A stretch of DNA of 64,000 nucleotides, from assembly GCF_000013765.1 (NCBI RefSeq), contig NC_007954.1, positions 2,356,001 to 2,420,000 of the forward strand, in the 5' to 3' direction. Position numbers and translations under genes: made by a program. Source of the stretch: Shewanella denitrificans OS217. Its GTDB lineage: Bacteria > Pseudomonadota > Gammaproteobacteria > Enterobacterales > Shewanellaceae. Numbering within the stretch: the stretch's first letter is position 1; each line of letters starts with the position of its first letter. The notes under the pieces were generated by a model. The model did not search any database and was not told the origin of the DNA. It worked only from the letters and a program-made list of their open reading frames with translations. This document shows, in pieces, positions 16,002 to 24,386 of this stretch.

Positions 16002-18185
16002 ATGGGACTCACGCCGCTCTCTGTACTCTCAAGCTCTATTTCCAATACTCTCAAGTCCACTCAAAAGCGCGCTCATCAAATGCGCACGAAAAGAAGCACT
16101 CAAGCTCATTCTCCTTTGCGCCTAGCTAGCAATATCGGCTTAATGACTGTGCTTTCAACATTTACGGCGTTAACAGCACTCACCGCTTTTATTGCGCCAA
16201 TGGCGCAGGCGCAAACCTTGCAGTTAAGCTCCCCTGATTCTCATATTATGGTTTTGCTCTCTGATGATAATAGACAGCCTCACTATCAAGTGAGCTTCCA
16301 TGGCGAAACCGTGATTGACTCAAGCCGATTGGGGTTAGTGTTCAAACAGTTAGGCGAACTGGGGCAAGGCTTTACCCTTAAAAGCCATAAAACCTCCAGC
16401 CATGATAGCCAATGGCAGCAGCCCTGGGGTGAGCGTGAAACCATTTATGATAAGCACCACGCCCTTAGCGCCATCTTTTCTAACGGTGCACTCAGCTTTG
16501 AGGTCGAGTTTAAAGCCTTTGATGATGGCATAGGGTTTCGCTATCGCGTGCCTAAGCAAGCGTGTCTTAAGGGAGTTGCACAGCTTGACATCACCAATGA
16601 ACTCAGTGAATTTAGCGTGCTTGATGCCAAACACGCCACGGCTTGGTGGATCCCTGGGCGCGGCTGGAATCGCTATGAATACCTGTATAACACCACAAGC
16701 TTAGATAAGGTGGATCGCGCCCACACGCCGTTCACCTTCAAAACAGTCAAAGGTACTCACATCAGTATCCATGAAGCGGCGCTGATAGATTACGCGGCTA
16801 TGGTGTTAAACCAAGGCCGAGACGGTAAATTAAAAGCCGACTTAACCCCATGGTCCGATGGCATTTTAGTGAAAACGGCACCTGGGTTCACTACCCCTTG
16901 GCGCACGATTCAAATTGCAGACAGTGCCACTGGGCTGCTGAATTCTGATCTTATCTTAAACCTCAACGAGCCCAACAAGCTTGGGGATGTGTCTTGGGTT
17001 AAACCGGGCAAATATGTCGGCATTTGGTGGGGTATGCATCTAGGCGAGAATACCTGGGGCAGCGGTCCCAAACACGGCGCCACCAGCAGTGAAACCCAGC
17101 GCTACATGGATTTTGCCGCTGAATACGGTTTCGATGGAGTGTTAGTCGAAGGCTGGAATGAAGGTTGGGATGGCAGCTGGTATGAAAATGGCGATGTATT
17201 TAGCTTCACCAAAGCCTATGAAGATTTTGATTTGGCAAAAGTTACCGCCTATGGCGCGGCTAAAAATGTACGCTTAGTGGGCCATCATGAAACCTCGGGC
17301 TCAGTAACCAACTATCGCAATCAAATGAGCGCCGCTTACGATTTATATAAAAAGCATGGCGTGACTCAGGTCAAAACCGGCTACGTGGCCGATGGCGCGC
17401 AAATCAAAAGAGTGGATGAGCAAGGCATAGTGCGTCACGAATGGCACGATGGCCAATTTATGGTTAACGAATACCTGCACAGTGTCACCGAGGCGGCTAA
17501 ACGCGGCATCAGCATCAATACTCATGAACCTATTAAGGACACTGGCCTTCGCCGCACTTACCCCAACTGGATAGCCCGTGAAGGGGCCCGCGGTCAAGAA
17601 TACAATGCGTGGGGCACGCCGCCCAATAATCCTGAGCACACGGCTATTCTGCCTTTTACACGCATGCTGGCAGGGCCAATGGACTTTACCCCAGGGATTT
17701 TCAATCTGGCGCCCGAAGGCTTAGATGCGGTGAATCGGGTACAGACCACCTTAACCAAGCAATTGGCCTTGTATGTGGTGCTCTATAGCCCTATTCAGAT
17801 GGCGGCCGATCTGCCGCGCAATTACGTGCAGCGTTTGGATGCGTTTCAGTTTATTCGCGATGTGCCAACAGACTGGCGCCAGAGTATCGCCCTGGCGGGT
17901 GAAGTGGGTGACTTTGTCGCGATAGCCCGTCAAGCCAAAGCCAATGACGAATGGTTTATCGGTGCGCTCAGCGATGAAAATAGCCGTGAATTACGCCTTA
18001 CGTTGGATTTCCTCGATAAAGACCGCACCTATCAAGCGCAAATATATCGCGATGGTCCTAAGGCCCATTGGTTAACCAATCCCTATGATTATGTAATTGA
18101 AACCAAAACCTTAACCGCGAAAGACAGCCTAACACTAACCCTTGCGGCCAGTGGCGGTGTCGCTATTCGCTTACTGCCCTTATAA
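16002..18185 (+). CDS. GH97 alpha-glucosidase (SusB-like), exported
   Basis: Glycoside hydrolase family 97 enzymes such as Bacteroides SusB release glucose from maltodextrins with a calcium-dependent inverting mechanism. The expected glutamates appear in order: HHETSG, THEPIKDTGLRRTYPNW and REGARGQEYNAW, corresponding to the base, calcium-ligand and acid positions of SusB. VEGWNEGWDGSW is also characteristic. From ATG 16002 (AAGGA nine bases upstream) the protein has 727 residues with a long N-region and a signal peptide ending near APMAQAQ, so it acts in the periplasm or beyond. An internal ATG at 16080 (MRTKRS) is an alternative start that would give a shorter signal peptide. It is followed by a sugar transporter and a glucoamylase. 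Confidence 0.92.
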   Translation: MGLTPLSVLSSSISNTLKSTQKRAHQMRTKRSTQAHSPLRLASNIGLMTVLSTFTALTALTAFIAPMAQAQTLQLSSPDSHIMVLLSDDNRQPHYQVSFHGETVIDSSRLGLVFKQLGELGQGFTLKSHKTSSHDSQWQQPWGERETIYDKHHALSAIFSNGALSFEVEFKAFDDGIGFRYRVPKQACLKGVAQLDITNELSEFSVLDAKHATAWWIPGRGWNRYEYLYNTTSLDKVDRAHTPFTFKTVKGTHISIHEAALIDYAAMVLNQGRDGKLKADLTPWSDGILVKTAPGFTTPWRTIQIADSATGLLNSDLILNLNEPNKLGDVSWVKPGKYVGIWWGMHLGENTWGSGPKHGATSSETQRYMDFAAEYGFDGVLVEGWNEGWDGSWYENGDVFSFTKAYEDFDLAKVTAYGAAKNVRLVGHHETSGSVTNYRNQMSAAYDLYKKHGVTQVKTGYVADGAQIKRVDEQGIVRHEWHDGQFMVNEYLHSVTEAAKRGISINTHEPIKDTGLRRTYPNWIAREGARGQEYNAWGTPPNNPEHTAILPFTRMLAGPMDFTPGIFNLAPEGLDAVNRVQTTLTKQLALYVVLYSPIQMAADLPRNYVQRLDAFQFIRDVPTDWRQSIALAGEVGDFVAIARQAKANDEWFIGALSDENSRELRLTLDFLDKDRTYQAQIYRDGPKAHWLTNPYDYVIETKTLTAKDSLTLTLAASGGVAIRLLPL

Positions 18186-18214
18186 ATCAGCTTTTAAGTC
18201 ATTTCACGGTCAAC

Positions 18215-18250
18215 ATTGGCGTAGCAAACACGATTGTTTGCTGCGCCAAT
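18215..18250 (+). terminator. Long hairpin after GH97 gene
   Basis: A 16-bp stem (ATTGGCGTAGCAAACA with its complement, one G·T pair) and a CGAT loop start 30 bases after the stop codon. The downstream T tract is poor, so it may be a weak terminator or an RNA-stabilising element. Confidence 0.5.
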
Positions 18251-18286
18251 TGTTATCAAGGCTGAGGATATGTTGCTCAAGTTTGA

Positions 18287-18304
18287 TGAATACGTATGTA
18301 GTCA
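18287..18304. promoter_or_regulatory. Putative LacI-type operator upstream of the sugar transporter
   Basis: TGAATACGTATGTAGTCA differs at a single base from the site at 15904. It lies 275 bases before the transporter start and implies that the transporter and glucoamylase have their own regulated promoter in addition to read-through from GH97. Confidence 0.68.
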
Positions 18305-18430
18305 GTTGTGTCAAAAAACCACTCGAGGCAGTATTAGCCCTGTTATACCAACCTCAGGCTCTGTTTGTGGAATTTGAGGGTTTTGGCTTTTAGGTCTGTC
18401 GTTTTTAAGTCTTAGCTTTTAAGTCTTAGG

Positions 18431-18472
18431 CGAATACCCGTCTTAGGGGATGTGTATTCGCCATTTTTTTAG
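18431..18472 (+). terminator. Terminator between operator and transporter start
   Basis: GGCGAATAC and GTATTCGCC form a perfect 9-bp stem with a 16-base loop followed by ATTTTTTT. A tandem direct repeat of 13 bases (TTTTAAGTCTTAG at 18405 and 18419) immediately precedes it. Its position, downstream of the operator and about 105 bases before the transporter ATG, means it either ends GH97 transcripts late or sits in the leader of the transporter mRNA. The 393-base gap 18186–18578 holds no gene. Confidence 0.65.
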
Positions 18473-18578
18473 CTGAAATTTTTCTGCCGACCACCTAATG
18501 CCACTGGCCGCCAGCCCTCGCTGATGGGACAATATGACACCCACAGTTATGCAATAGCACAATAACAAAGGACCTTAG

Positions 18579-20171
18579 ATGTCTACCAATAATCCAACTG
18601 CTAACACTCAGCCCCAGCTGCATTTCTGGCAAATTTTCAATATGTGCTTCGGCTTCTTGGGCATACAATTTGGTTTTGCACTGCAAAATGCCAACGTCAG
18701 CCGCATTTTTCAAACCTTGGGTGCGGATATGGATGCCATCCCAATTTTGTGGATCGCAGCGCCATTAACTGGCCTTATCGTTCAGCCCATCATAGGCTAT
18801 TTAAGTGACAACACTTGGAACCGTTTCGGCCGCCGCAGACCCTATTTCTTGATCGGCGCCGTACTCACCACCCTCGCCCTGTTTATCATGCCTCATTCAC
18901 CCACCTTGTGGATTGCCGCTGGCATGTTGTGGATCATGGACGCCTCAATCAATATCGCCATGGAGCCCTTTCGTGCCTTCGTAGGTGACAATTTACCTAA
19001 AAGCCAGCGCACTCAAGGCTATGCCATGCAAAGCTTTTTTATCGGCATTGGCGCAGTCGTCGCCTCGGCGCTGCCTTATGTCTTGACCGAATTCTTTAAT
19101 GTGGCCAATACCGCCCCAGCCGGTGAAATAGCCGACTCTGTGCGCTATGCCTTCTATTTTGGTGCTGTGGTGCTGTTTATGGCTGTCACTTGGACTGTGG
19201 TTAGCACCAAAGAATATTCCCCCGCTGAGCTTGAATCCTTCCACCAAGCCGAACAGGCTGTTAACCCATCACTTGATAAGGTTAATCCTAGCCAAGAGGG
19301 TGAAAGCTTTGGCCGCAGAAGCGCGGCGCAATATCAATTTGGTGCGCTCATTTTCGCCTTAATTGGTGGGTTATTTACCGCCGCCGTTTATTTGTACCAG
19401 TTAGATAAGCAGTTGTATATTTTGAGCATTGGGATCTTGGCCTTTGCGCCAATGCAATATTACTGCGCCCTTGCCCTTAAAAAGGCTTTCGAGGCATCAA
19501 AGAACCTAGCGACTCAGGGAAAAACCACCTTGCCCACTGGCATGCTGTTTACGGTTGTCGATGACATGTTTGCCATGCCAAAGGCCATGAGGCAGCTGGC
19601 ACTGGTGCAATTCTTTGCCTGGTTTGCGCTGTTTGCCATGTGGATCTACACCACAGCGGCCGTCACCTCTTATCATTACGGCAGCTCAGATGTGCTATCT
19701 AAGCAGTTTAACGATGGCGCCGATTGGGTTGGTATTTTATTCGCCTCTTACAATGGCTTTGCCGCCCTTGCTGCCATCTGCATCCCCTTCCTCGCTAAGT
19801 GGGTCGGCGTTAGGTTGACCCACACAGTCAATATGTTTTTAGGCGGCAGCGGGCTGATAAGTTTCTACTTTATTAGCGACCCAAGCCTGTTGTGGCTGCC
19901 CATGATAGGAGTCGGTTTTGCCTGGGCATCCATTTTATCTGTGCCTTATGCACTGCTGTCTGGCGCGCTGCCCCCCCAAAAGATGGGCGTTTATATGGGG
20001 ATATTTAACTTCTTTATCGTTATTCCTCAGCTGCTTGCAGCCAGCATCTTGGGCCTGTTATTGAAAACCTTCTTCAATGGTGAGCCCATCTACGCCTTAG
20101 TGCTCGGCGGGGTATTTATGATGCTTTCCGGTATCGCAGTGCTGTTTGTCGATCAAGATAACTCACACTAA
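18579..20171 (+). CDS. MFS sugar transporter, GPH/SLC45-like (maltose-type)
   Basis: A 530-residue inner-membrane protein with about twelve hydrophobic segments. The signature GYLSDNTWNRFGRRRPYFL between segments 2 and 3 is typical of the glycoside-pentoside-hexuronide and sucrose/maltose proton symporter group, distinct from the FucP-type carrier in locus B. Lying between a GH97 alpha-glucosidase and a glucoamylase, it most likely carries maltose or short maltodextrins into the cytoplasm with protons. A poorly conserved hydrophilic stretch (about 205–255) is the central cytoplasmic loop. The ATG is preceded by AAAGGA. The substrate is inferred from context only. Confidence 0.88.
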   Translation: MSTNNPTANTQPQLHFWQIFNMCFGFLGIQFGFALQNANVSRIFQTLGADMDAIPILWIAAPLTGLIVQPIIGYLSDNTWNRFGRRRPYFLIGAVLTTLALFIMPHSPTLWIAAGMLWIMDASINIAMEPFRAFVGDNLPKSQRTQGYAMQSFFIGIGAVVASALPYVLTEFFNVANTAPAGEIADSVRYAFYFGAVVLFMAVTWTVVSTKEYSPAELESFHQAEQAVNPSLDKVNPSQEGESFGRRSAAQYQFGALIFALIGGLFTAAVYLYQLDKQLYILSIGILAFAPMQYYCALALKKAFEASKNLATQGKTTLPTGMLFTVVDDMFAMPKAMRQLALVQFFAWFALFAMWIYTTAAVTSYHYGSSDVLSKQFNDGADWVGILFASYNGFAALAAICIPFLAKWVGVRLTHTVNMFLGGSGLISFYFISDPSLLWLPMIGVGFAWASILSVPYALLSGALPPQKMGVYMGIFNFFIVIPQLLAASILGLLLKTFFNGEPIYALVLGGVFMMLSGIAVLFVDQDNSH

Positions 20172-20258
20172 AAACTGAAGTAAAACAATTATATAAATAT
20201 AAATAAATTAGAATGAAACATTTAGAATAAAAATAGTTCACAAAATTTGGGGAATGTC

Positions 20259-22784
20259 ATGACAGGGTTAACCATTACCACTAAAAAAAGCCAACTTTCA
20301 GTACTCGTTGCCAGCGCACTATTAAGCACGAGTATCGCCTTAAGCGGTTGTACGCCGGATGCACCTTCAGCCTTAAGTGAAAACTCAGCCTTAAGTGAAA
20401 ATTCAGTCTTAAGTGAAACTTGGGCCCCAGGTGCGCCAGGCGCAGAACCCACCTGGGCCTTTGCGGGTAAAACCGGCATTGGCACGGCCTATGAGCCCTA
20501 TGTAGACGGCAAGTACCAAGCACAAGCAGCAAATCCTGTCAGTAAAGTCTGGTTCTCTGTGGCCCAAGGCATTTTAACCGAAACCATGTATGGCCTTATT
20601 CATAATGCCCAGTTAAAAGAACTGCAGTTTGTGATGACAGGCAAAGGCTTTATCGATACCGAAAAAGACCACACCACAAGCAGCATTGAATATTTACACC
20701 AAGATGACCAAGGCCGGCCGCAATCCCTTGCCTATAAAATAACCAATAAAGATATCGAAGGTAAATATCAGATAGAAAAGCACATTTTCACTAATCCTGA
20801 TAACGACAGCCTAATGATGAAGGTGATATTTACCGCCTTCGAAGCGGGCATTACCCCTCACCTTTATGTGAACCCCCATATCGACAACAGCGGCGCCAAT
20901 GACAGCGCGACAATAGAAGATGGTGCACTAATCGCCCAAACCCTAGCCGCAGACTCAACTGTGATGACAGTGAAAACCAGCACTGAATTTGTCAGCGCAA
21001 GCGCAGGCTTTGTTGGGGTATCCGATGGCTTATCGGATTTAATGGATAACGGTAAGCTCGACTGGCGCTACACCAATACCGGCAAACAAGCGGGCAACGT
21101 AGCGCTAACGGCTCAGTATCCTGAGCTCACAATGAATACCCCGCTGGAATTTGATCTTGTCATAGGTTTTGCAGCCGATAAAGCCTCAAGCCTTGCCACG
21201 GCAAACGCCAGTTTAGCCCAAGGATCGGACGCTGTGCTTAGCGCCTATTTAGGTAATGACAGTCACCTTGGCTGGAAAGATTATTTAGCTAGCCTTAGCC
21301 CCCTTGATGCCATGAGTCGCAGCACCACAGATAATGGCAAACTCTTGTACGCCAGCGCATTAGTGCTTAAGGCCCAAGAAGATAAGACCCATGCGGGCGC
21401 ACTTATCGCCTCGCTCTCAAATCCTTGGGGTGACAGTGTTTCGGCTAAGGTTGGCAGCACAGGTTACAAGGCCGTGTGGCCGCGAGACTTTTATCAATGC
21501 GCCATGGCCTTCTTAGCCATGGGTGACACCCAAACGCCGAAGGTGGCGTTCGAATACCTTAAAAAAGTGCAAGTGACCAAAGACACAAAAGGTTATAGCG
21601 GCACGCCTGGATGGTTTTTACAAAAGACCCATGTGGACGGTGAAATTGAATGGGTAGGTGTGCAGTTAGATCAAACCGCCATGCCCATCATGCTCGGCTG
21701 GAAACTCTGGCAGGCTGGGGTATTCACCGACGCCGAAATAAGCCATTGGTATCACAGCATGTTAAAACCTGCGGCAGATTTTTTGGTTAATGGCGGCAAG
21801 GTGAAGCTCGACTGGAATGACACTCACATCACCACCCCCAGCACTCAGCAAGAACGCTGGGAGGAGCAGCTTGGCTTCTCGCCATCAACCACAGCGGCGG
21901 TGATTGCAGGCTTAGTGGCGGCAAGCGATATTGGCGCCCTCGCCAAAGATGAACAGGCACAGCAATACCTTGAATTTGCTAAAAAGCTTGAAGCGAAACT
22001 TGAAACTCAGATGGTGACCCAAAATGGTTTATTGGGGCAAGAGTCTGAGATTGATGCAAACACTGAAAAAAATCACTCTGAAATAGACAAACCCGCACCT
22101 TATTATGTGCGCATCAGTCCCCAAGGTGACCCGAATACGGCAATAAAACTCTTAGATAACAATGGCAAACCAGGCTTAGATCAAAGACTAATTTTAGATG
22201 CGGGCTTCTTAGAATTAGTCCGCTATGGCGTGCGTGATGCAAAGGACCCCATCATAGCCAATAGCCTTGCCTTAGTGGATCTTGAGCTTGAAGATAACTT
22301 AAGGCTTAAATATTTGTTCAGCGCCAAAGATGGCAGCACAGTGCCAGGCTATCGCCGCTATGGCAATGATGGTTATGGTGAGGACACCCAAACCGGCCTA
22401 AGTTACGCAGAAAACGGCAATACCGCAGATCAGCGCGGCAGAGTCTGGCCATTTTTCACTGGCGAGCGCGGTCATTACGAGCTGGCATTAGCGTTATCGG
22501 GCACCTTAGTTGATGGCAAACTGGATGCTCAGCGTAAACAGGCTTTGATTAACACTTATGTTCAAGGCATGGAAACCTTCGCCAATGAGGGCTTGATGCT
22601 ACCCGAGCAAGTGTGGGATGGCGTGGGCAATAGCACACGTTATGGTTATCGTTTGGGTCAAGGCACTAACTCGGCAACCCCCCTTGCCTGGACTCACGCC
22701 GAATACGTGAAATTAGTGCGTTCGATGACAGATGAAGCCTTGTGGGATCATTATCCAAAAGTCAGCGCGACCTTTAGTAAATAA
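20259..22784 (+). CDS. GH15 glucoamylase, lipoprotein
   Basis: Glucoamylases release glucose from non-reducing ends of starch chains. The GH15 (alpha/alpha) toroid part carries VWPRDFYQCAMAF at the sugar-binding subsite, WEEQLGFSPST with the likely general acid, and LPEQVWDG with the likely base. An N-terminal beta-sandwich domain precedes it, as in bacterial glucodextranase-type members. ATG 20259, preceded by GGGGA, gives 841 residues with a lipobox LSGC at Cys31, so the enzyme should be membrane-anchored; an upstream TTG at 20247 is less likely. The linker after the lipobox consists of three repeated units (ALSENS), see the repeat entry. It is cotranscribed with the transporter upstream. 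Confidence 0.92.
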   Translation: MTGLTITTKKSQLSVLVASALLSTSIALSGCTPDAPSALSENSALSENSVLSETWAPGAPGAEPTWAFAGKTGIGTAYEPYVDGKYQAQAANPVSKVWFSVAQGILTETMYGLIHNAQLKELQFVMTGKGFIDTEKDHTTSSIEYLHQDDQGRPQSLAYKITNKDIEGKYQIEKHIFTNPDNDSLMMKVIFTAFEAGITPHLYVNPHIDNSGANDSATIEDGALIAQTLAADSTVMTVKTSTEFVSASAGFVGVSDGLSDLMDNGKLDWRYTNTGKQAGNVALTAQYPELTMNTPLEFDLVIGFAADKASSLATANASLAQGSDAVLSAYLGNDSHLGWKDYLASLSPLDAMSRSTTDNGKLLYASALVLKAQEDKTHAGALIASLSNPWGDSVSAKVGSTGYKAVWPRDFYQCAMAFLAMGDTQTPKVAFEYLKKVQVTKDTKGYSGTPGWFLQKTHVDGEIEWVGVQLDQTAMPIMLGWKLWQAGVFTDAEISHWYHSMLKPAADFLVNGGKVKLDWNDTHITTPSTQQERWEEQLGFSPSTTAAVIAGLVAASDIGALAKDEQAQQYLEFAKKLEAKLETQMVTQNGLLGQESEIDANTEKNHSEIDKPAPYYVRISPQGDPNTAIKLLDNNGKPGLDQRLILDAGFLELVRYGVRDAKDPIIANSLALVDLELEDNLRLKYLFSAKDGSTVPGYRRYGNDGYGEDTQTGLSYAENGNTADQRGRVWPFFTGERGHYELALALSGTLVDGKLDAQRKQALINTYVQGMETFANEGLMLPEQVWDGVGNSTRYGYRLGQGTNSATPLAWTHAEYVKLVRSMTDEALWDHYPKVSATFSK
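20367..20420 (+). repeat. Three tandem 18-bp units in glucoamylase linker
   Basis: Units at 20367, 20385 and 20403 share TCAGYCTTAAGTGAAAMY and encode repeated Ser-Ala/Val-Leu-Ser-Glu-Asn/Thr just after the lipoprotein cysteine. Copy number changes would alter tether length without shifting the frame. Confidence 0.85.
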
Positions 22785-22851
22785 ACCCAACGCCTTCACT
22801 CGCATCGAAGACTAAGAGTGAGAGCCAGAGTCAGGGCCTGCTGTAGTTATC

Positions 22852-22887
22852 GCCGCCAACATTCGAACTCAGAGGTTGGCGGCTTTA
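22852..22887 (+). terminator. Terminator after starch locus A
   Basis: GCCGCCAAC and GTTGGCGGC form a perfect 9-bp stem with a 14-base loop, followed by a short TTTAT tract. Confidence 0.7.
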
Positions 22888-22962
22888 TCTTATCAATGAA
22901 TTCGGGTAGAGTGCGCTCTAGAAATATATGACTCATTTAAGACAAGAAGTAGAGGTAAAGCT

Positions 22963-23319
22963 ATGTTTGTGATCCGTTGGATTTTAGGTCGAATCATTTT
23001 GTTATTAAATGCGGTTTTTGCCCCCAAGCCATTGACTCGCACTGCAGAGGCACAGGCTCACGTTGCCCAGAAAAGCCAAGCCCTGTCTTTGTATCAATAT
23101 CCAGCCTGCCCATTTTGCGTTAAAGTGCGCCGCACTATGAGACGCCAGAATTTACCTATCCAAACTGTGAATGCTAAGCAAGATGAGCATAAGCAAGTGC
23201 TGGTTAATCATGGTGGTAAGCTGCAAGTTCCTTGTCTTCGAATTGAAAAAGACGGCCAAGTGCAGTGGCTCTATGAATCATCGACCATCATCAACTACCT
23301 GAATGATGAATTTGCTTAA
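22963..23319 (+). CDS. Membrane-anchored glutaredoxin-like protein
   Basis: A 118-residue protein with an N-terminal hydrophobic helix (about 3–20) and a glutaredoxin/glutathione S-transferase N-terminal fold. The dithiol motif CPFC is at Cys49–Cys52 in YQYPACPFCVKVRR, the cis-proline is in LQVPCLR, and YESSTIINYLNDEF fits the glutathione-side helix. It is expected to reduce disulphides or glutathione mixed disulphides. With a single N-terminal helix and basic residues before it, the domain could face either side of the inner membrane; cytoplasmic is more usual. It stands alone and ends at a strong terminator shared with the convergent MarR gene. Confidence 0.88.
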   Translation: MFVIRWILGRIILLLNAVFAPKPLTRTAEAQAHVAQKSQALSLYQYPACPFCVKVRRTMRRQNLPIQTVNAKQDEHKQVLVNHGGKLQVPCLRIEKDGQVQWLYESSTIINYLNDEFA

Positions 23320-23338
23320 TAGGGCAGACGTCATAAAC

Positions 23339-23366
23339 AACGCCGCGATTACGCGGCGTTTTTTTA
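23339..23366 (+). terminator. Terminator after glutaredoxin gene
   Basis: AACGCCGCG and CGCGGCGTT form a 9-bp GC-rich stem with an ATTA loop followed by a T tract. It lies between convergent genes. Confidence 0.88.
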
Positions 23367-23384
23367 TTAAGGATAACTAACAGG

Positions 23385-23795
23385 CTATTGATTCATCTTG
23401 TTCAGCAGTGCCATCAAGTTTTGCTGCTCTATTGGACTCAATTGACTGAGGTACAATTCATCCACCCGCTCAGCTTCCAGGGTGAGATCGCTTTCTAGGG
23501 CTTTACCGGGATCGGTGAGGAATATTTGAAAGGCGCGGCGGTTATCTTCTTCCTGATGGCGGGTAATAAACCCCAGCACTTGCAGCTGATCCAAAAGCCT
23601 TGTCATAGTGTAATTGGCCACATCACAACGTTTTGACAGCTCAGTCTGACTCAAGCCCTCTTCTTGCCACAGGGCAAACAACACAGGCCACAACTTAGTA
23701 TCCAGCTGATAGCGCTTTAAGCGGCTATCGAGCTCGTTTTGCAGCCCATGGTTAAGGTGAGTAATAAGGTAAGTCAAACTTTCGCTACGTTTCAA
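23385..23795 (-). CDS. MarR-family transcriptional regulator
   Basis: A winged-helix regulator of about 136 residues. The recognition region LSQTELSKRCDVANYTMTRLLDQLQVLGFITR followed by the wing HQEEDNRRAFQIFLT is diagnostic of MarR proteins, which usually bind a phenolic or oxidant ligand and repress nearby genes. The start is decided by a perfect Shine-Dalgarno GGAGGTGA lying just upstream of a TTG codon at 23795; reading from TTG 23807 would place that ribosome site inside the coding region. It is 43 bases downstream of the DUF1285 gene on the same strand and may be cotranscribed with it. Its target is unknown. Confidence 0.9.
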   Translation of the reverse strand: MKRSESLTYLITHLNHGLQNELDSRLKRYQLDTKLWPVLFALWQEEGLSQTELSKRCDVANYTMTRLLDQLQVLGFITRHQEEDNRRAFQIFLTDPGKALESDLTLEAERVDELYLSQLSPIEQQNLMALLNKMNQ

Positions 23796-23837
23796 AATCA
23801 CCTCCAAATCTAAACCCTGTGAGTTCCATTCTGCACA

Positions 23838-24386
23838 CTAACTGCCCATTAAGCCAGTATCTTGACTTGCATTAACAATAAACTCATTGATATAGCGATA
23901 ATAGCAGGCGCGGCCTAGGCGCGCCGTTAAACCTCGCGCTAAGGGTAAATGAATGCCGTCATGCTTGATGTCAATATCGCGAATCAGCACTGAGTACTCG
24001 ATGCCTATACTGCTGATAAATTTGAGTTTATCACCTTCAATCACTTCATAGTCGACCATAACCAAAGGCGATGCGACTAGCTGTACCCGTAACTTCTCAA
24101 CCGGGGTTATCAGGTAGTGCTGCCCCTCTATGCAATATAAAATACTGGCAAACAGCTTGGCAAATTTAGCCGGCAAGGGGCTGGATAAATAGTGCCAGTT
24201 TCCCTCGCCGTCTATGTCAAACAAGGGCGCCTGACTAAGGTCATCACACAGGGGAACATGTTCCGGTAAAAACTGCCTCAATGCTCGCTCGCCGGACTCT
24301 GACGTCTGTGCTTGCAACTTGGCTTGCTCAGGCGTCTCTTGCTTAAGCTTGGGTTTATCCTGTTTTACCGGCTTAGGCTCTGTCAC
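23838..24386 (-). CDS. DUF1285 family protein
   Basis: A conserved protein of 182 residues of unknown function. The first 40 residues are Lys/Gln/Glu-rich and probably disordered; the rest matches the DUF1285 pattern (APLFDIDGEGNWHYLSSPLP, VMVDYEVIEGDKLKF, then a positively charged LARGLTARLGRACYYRYINEF tail). It starts with GTG overlapping the ydiJ stop codon (GTGA), which indicates translational coupling to ydiJ. No signal peptide or membrane segment is present, so it should be cytosolic. Confidence 0.87.
   Translation of the reverse strand: MTEPKPVKQDKPKLKQETPEQAKLQAQTSESGERALRQFLPEHVPLCDDLSQAPLFDIDGEGNWHYLSSPLPAKFAKLFASILYCIEGQHYLITPVEKLRVQLVASPLVMVDYEVIEGDKLKFISSIGIEYSVLIRDIDIKHDGIHLPLARGLTARLGRACYYRYINEFIVNASQDTGLMGS

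Noticed and set aside
18142..18393. Short open frame after the GH97 gene
   Set aside because: It overlaps the GH97 end and the hairpin and operator, lacks a ribosome site and resembles no protein.
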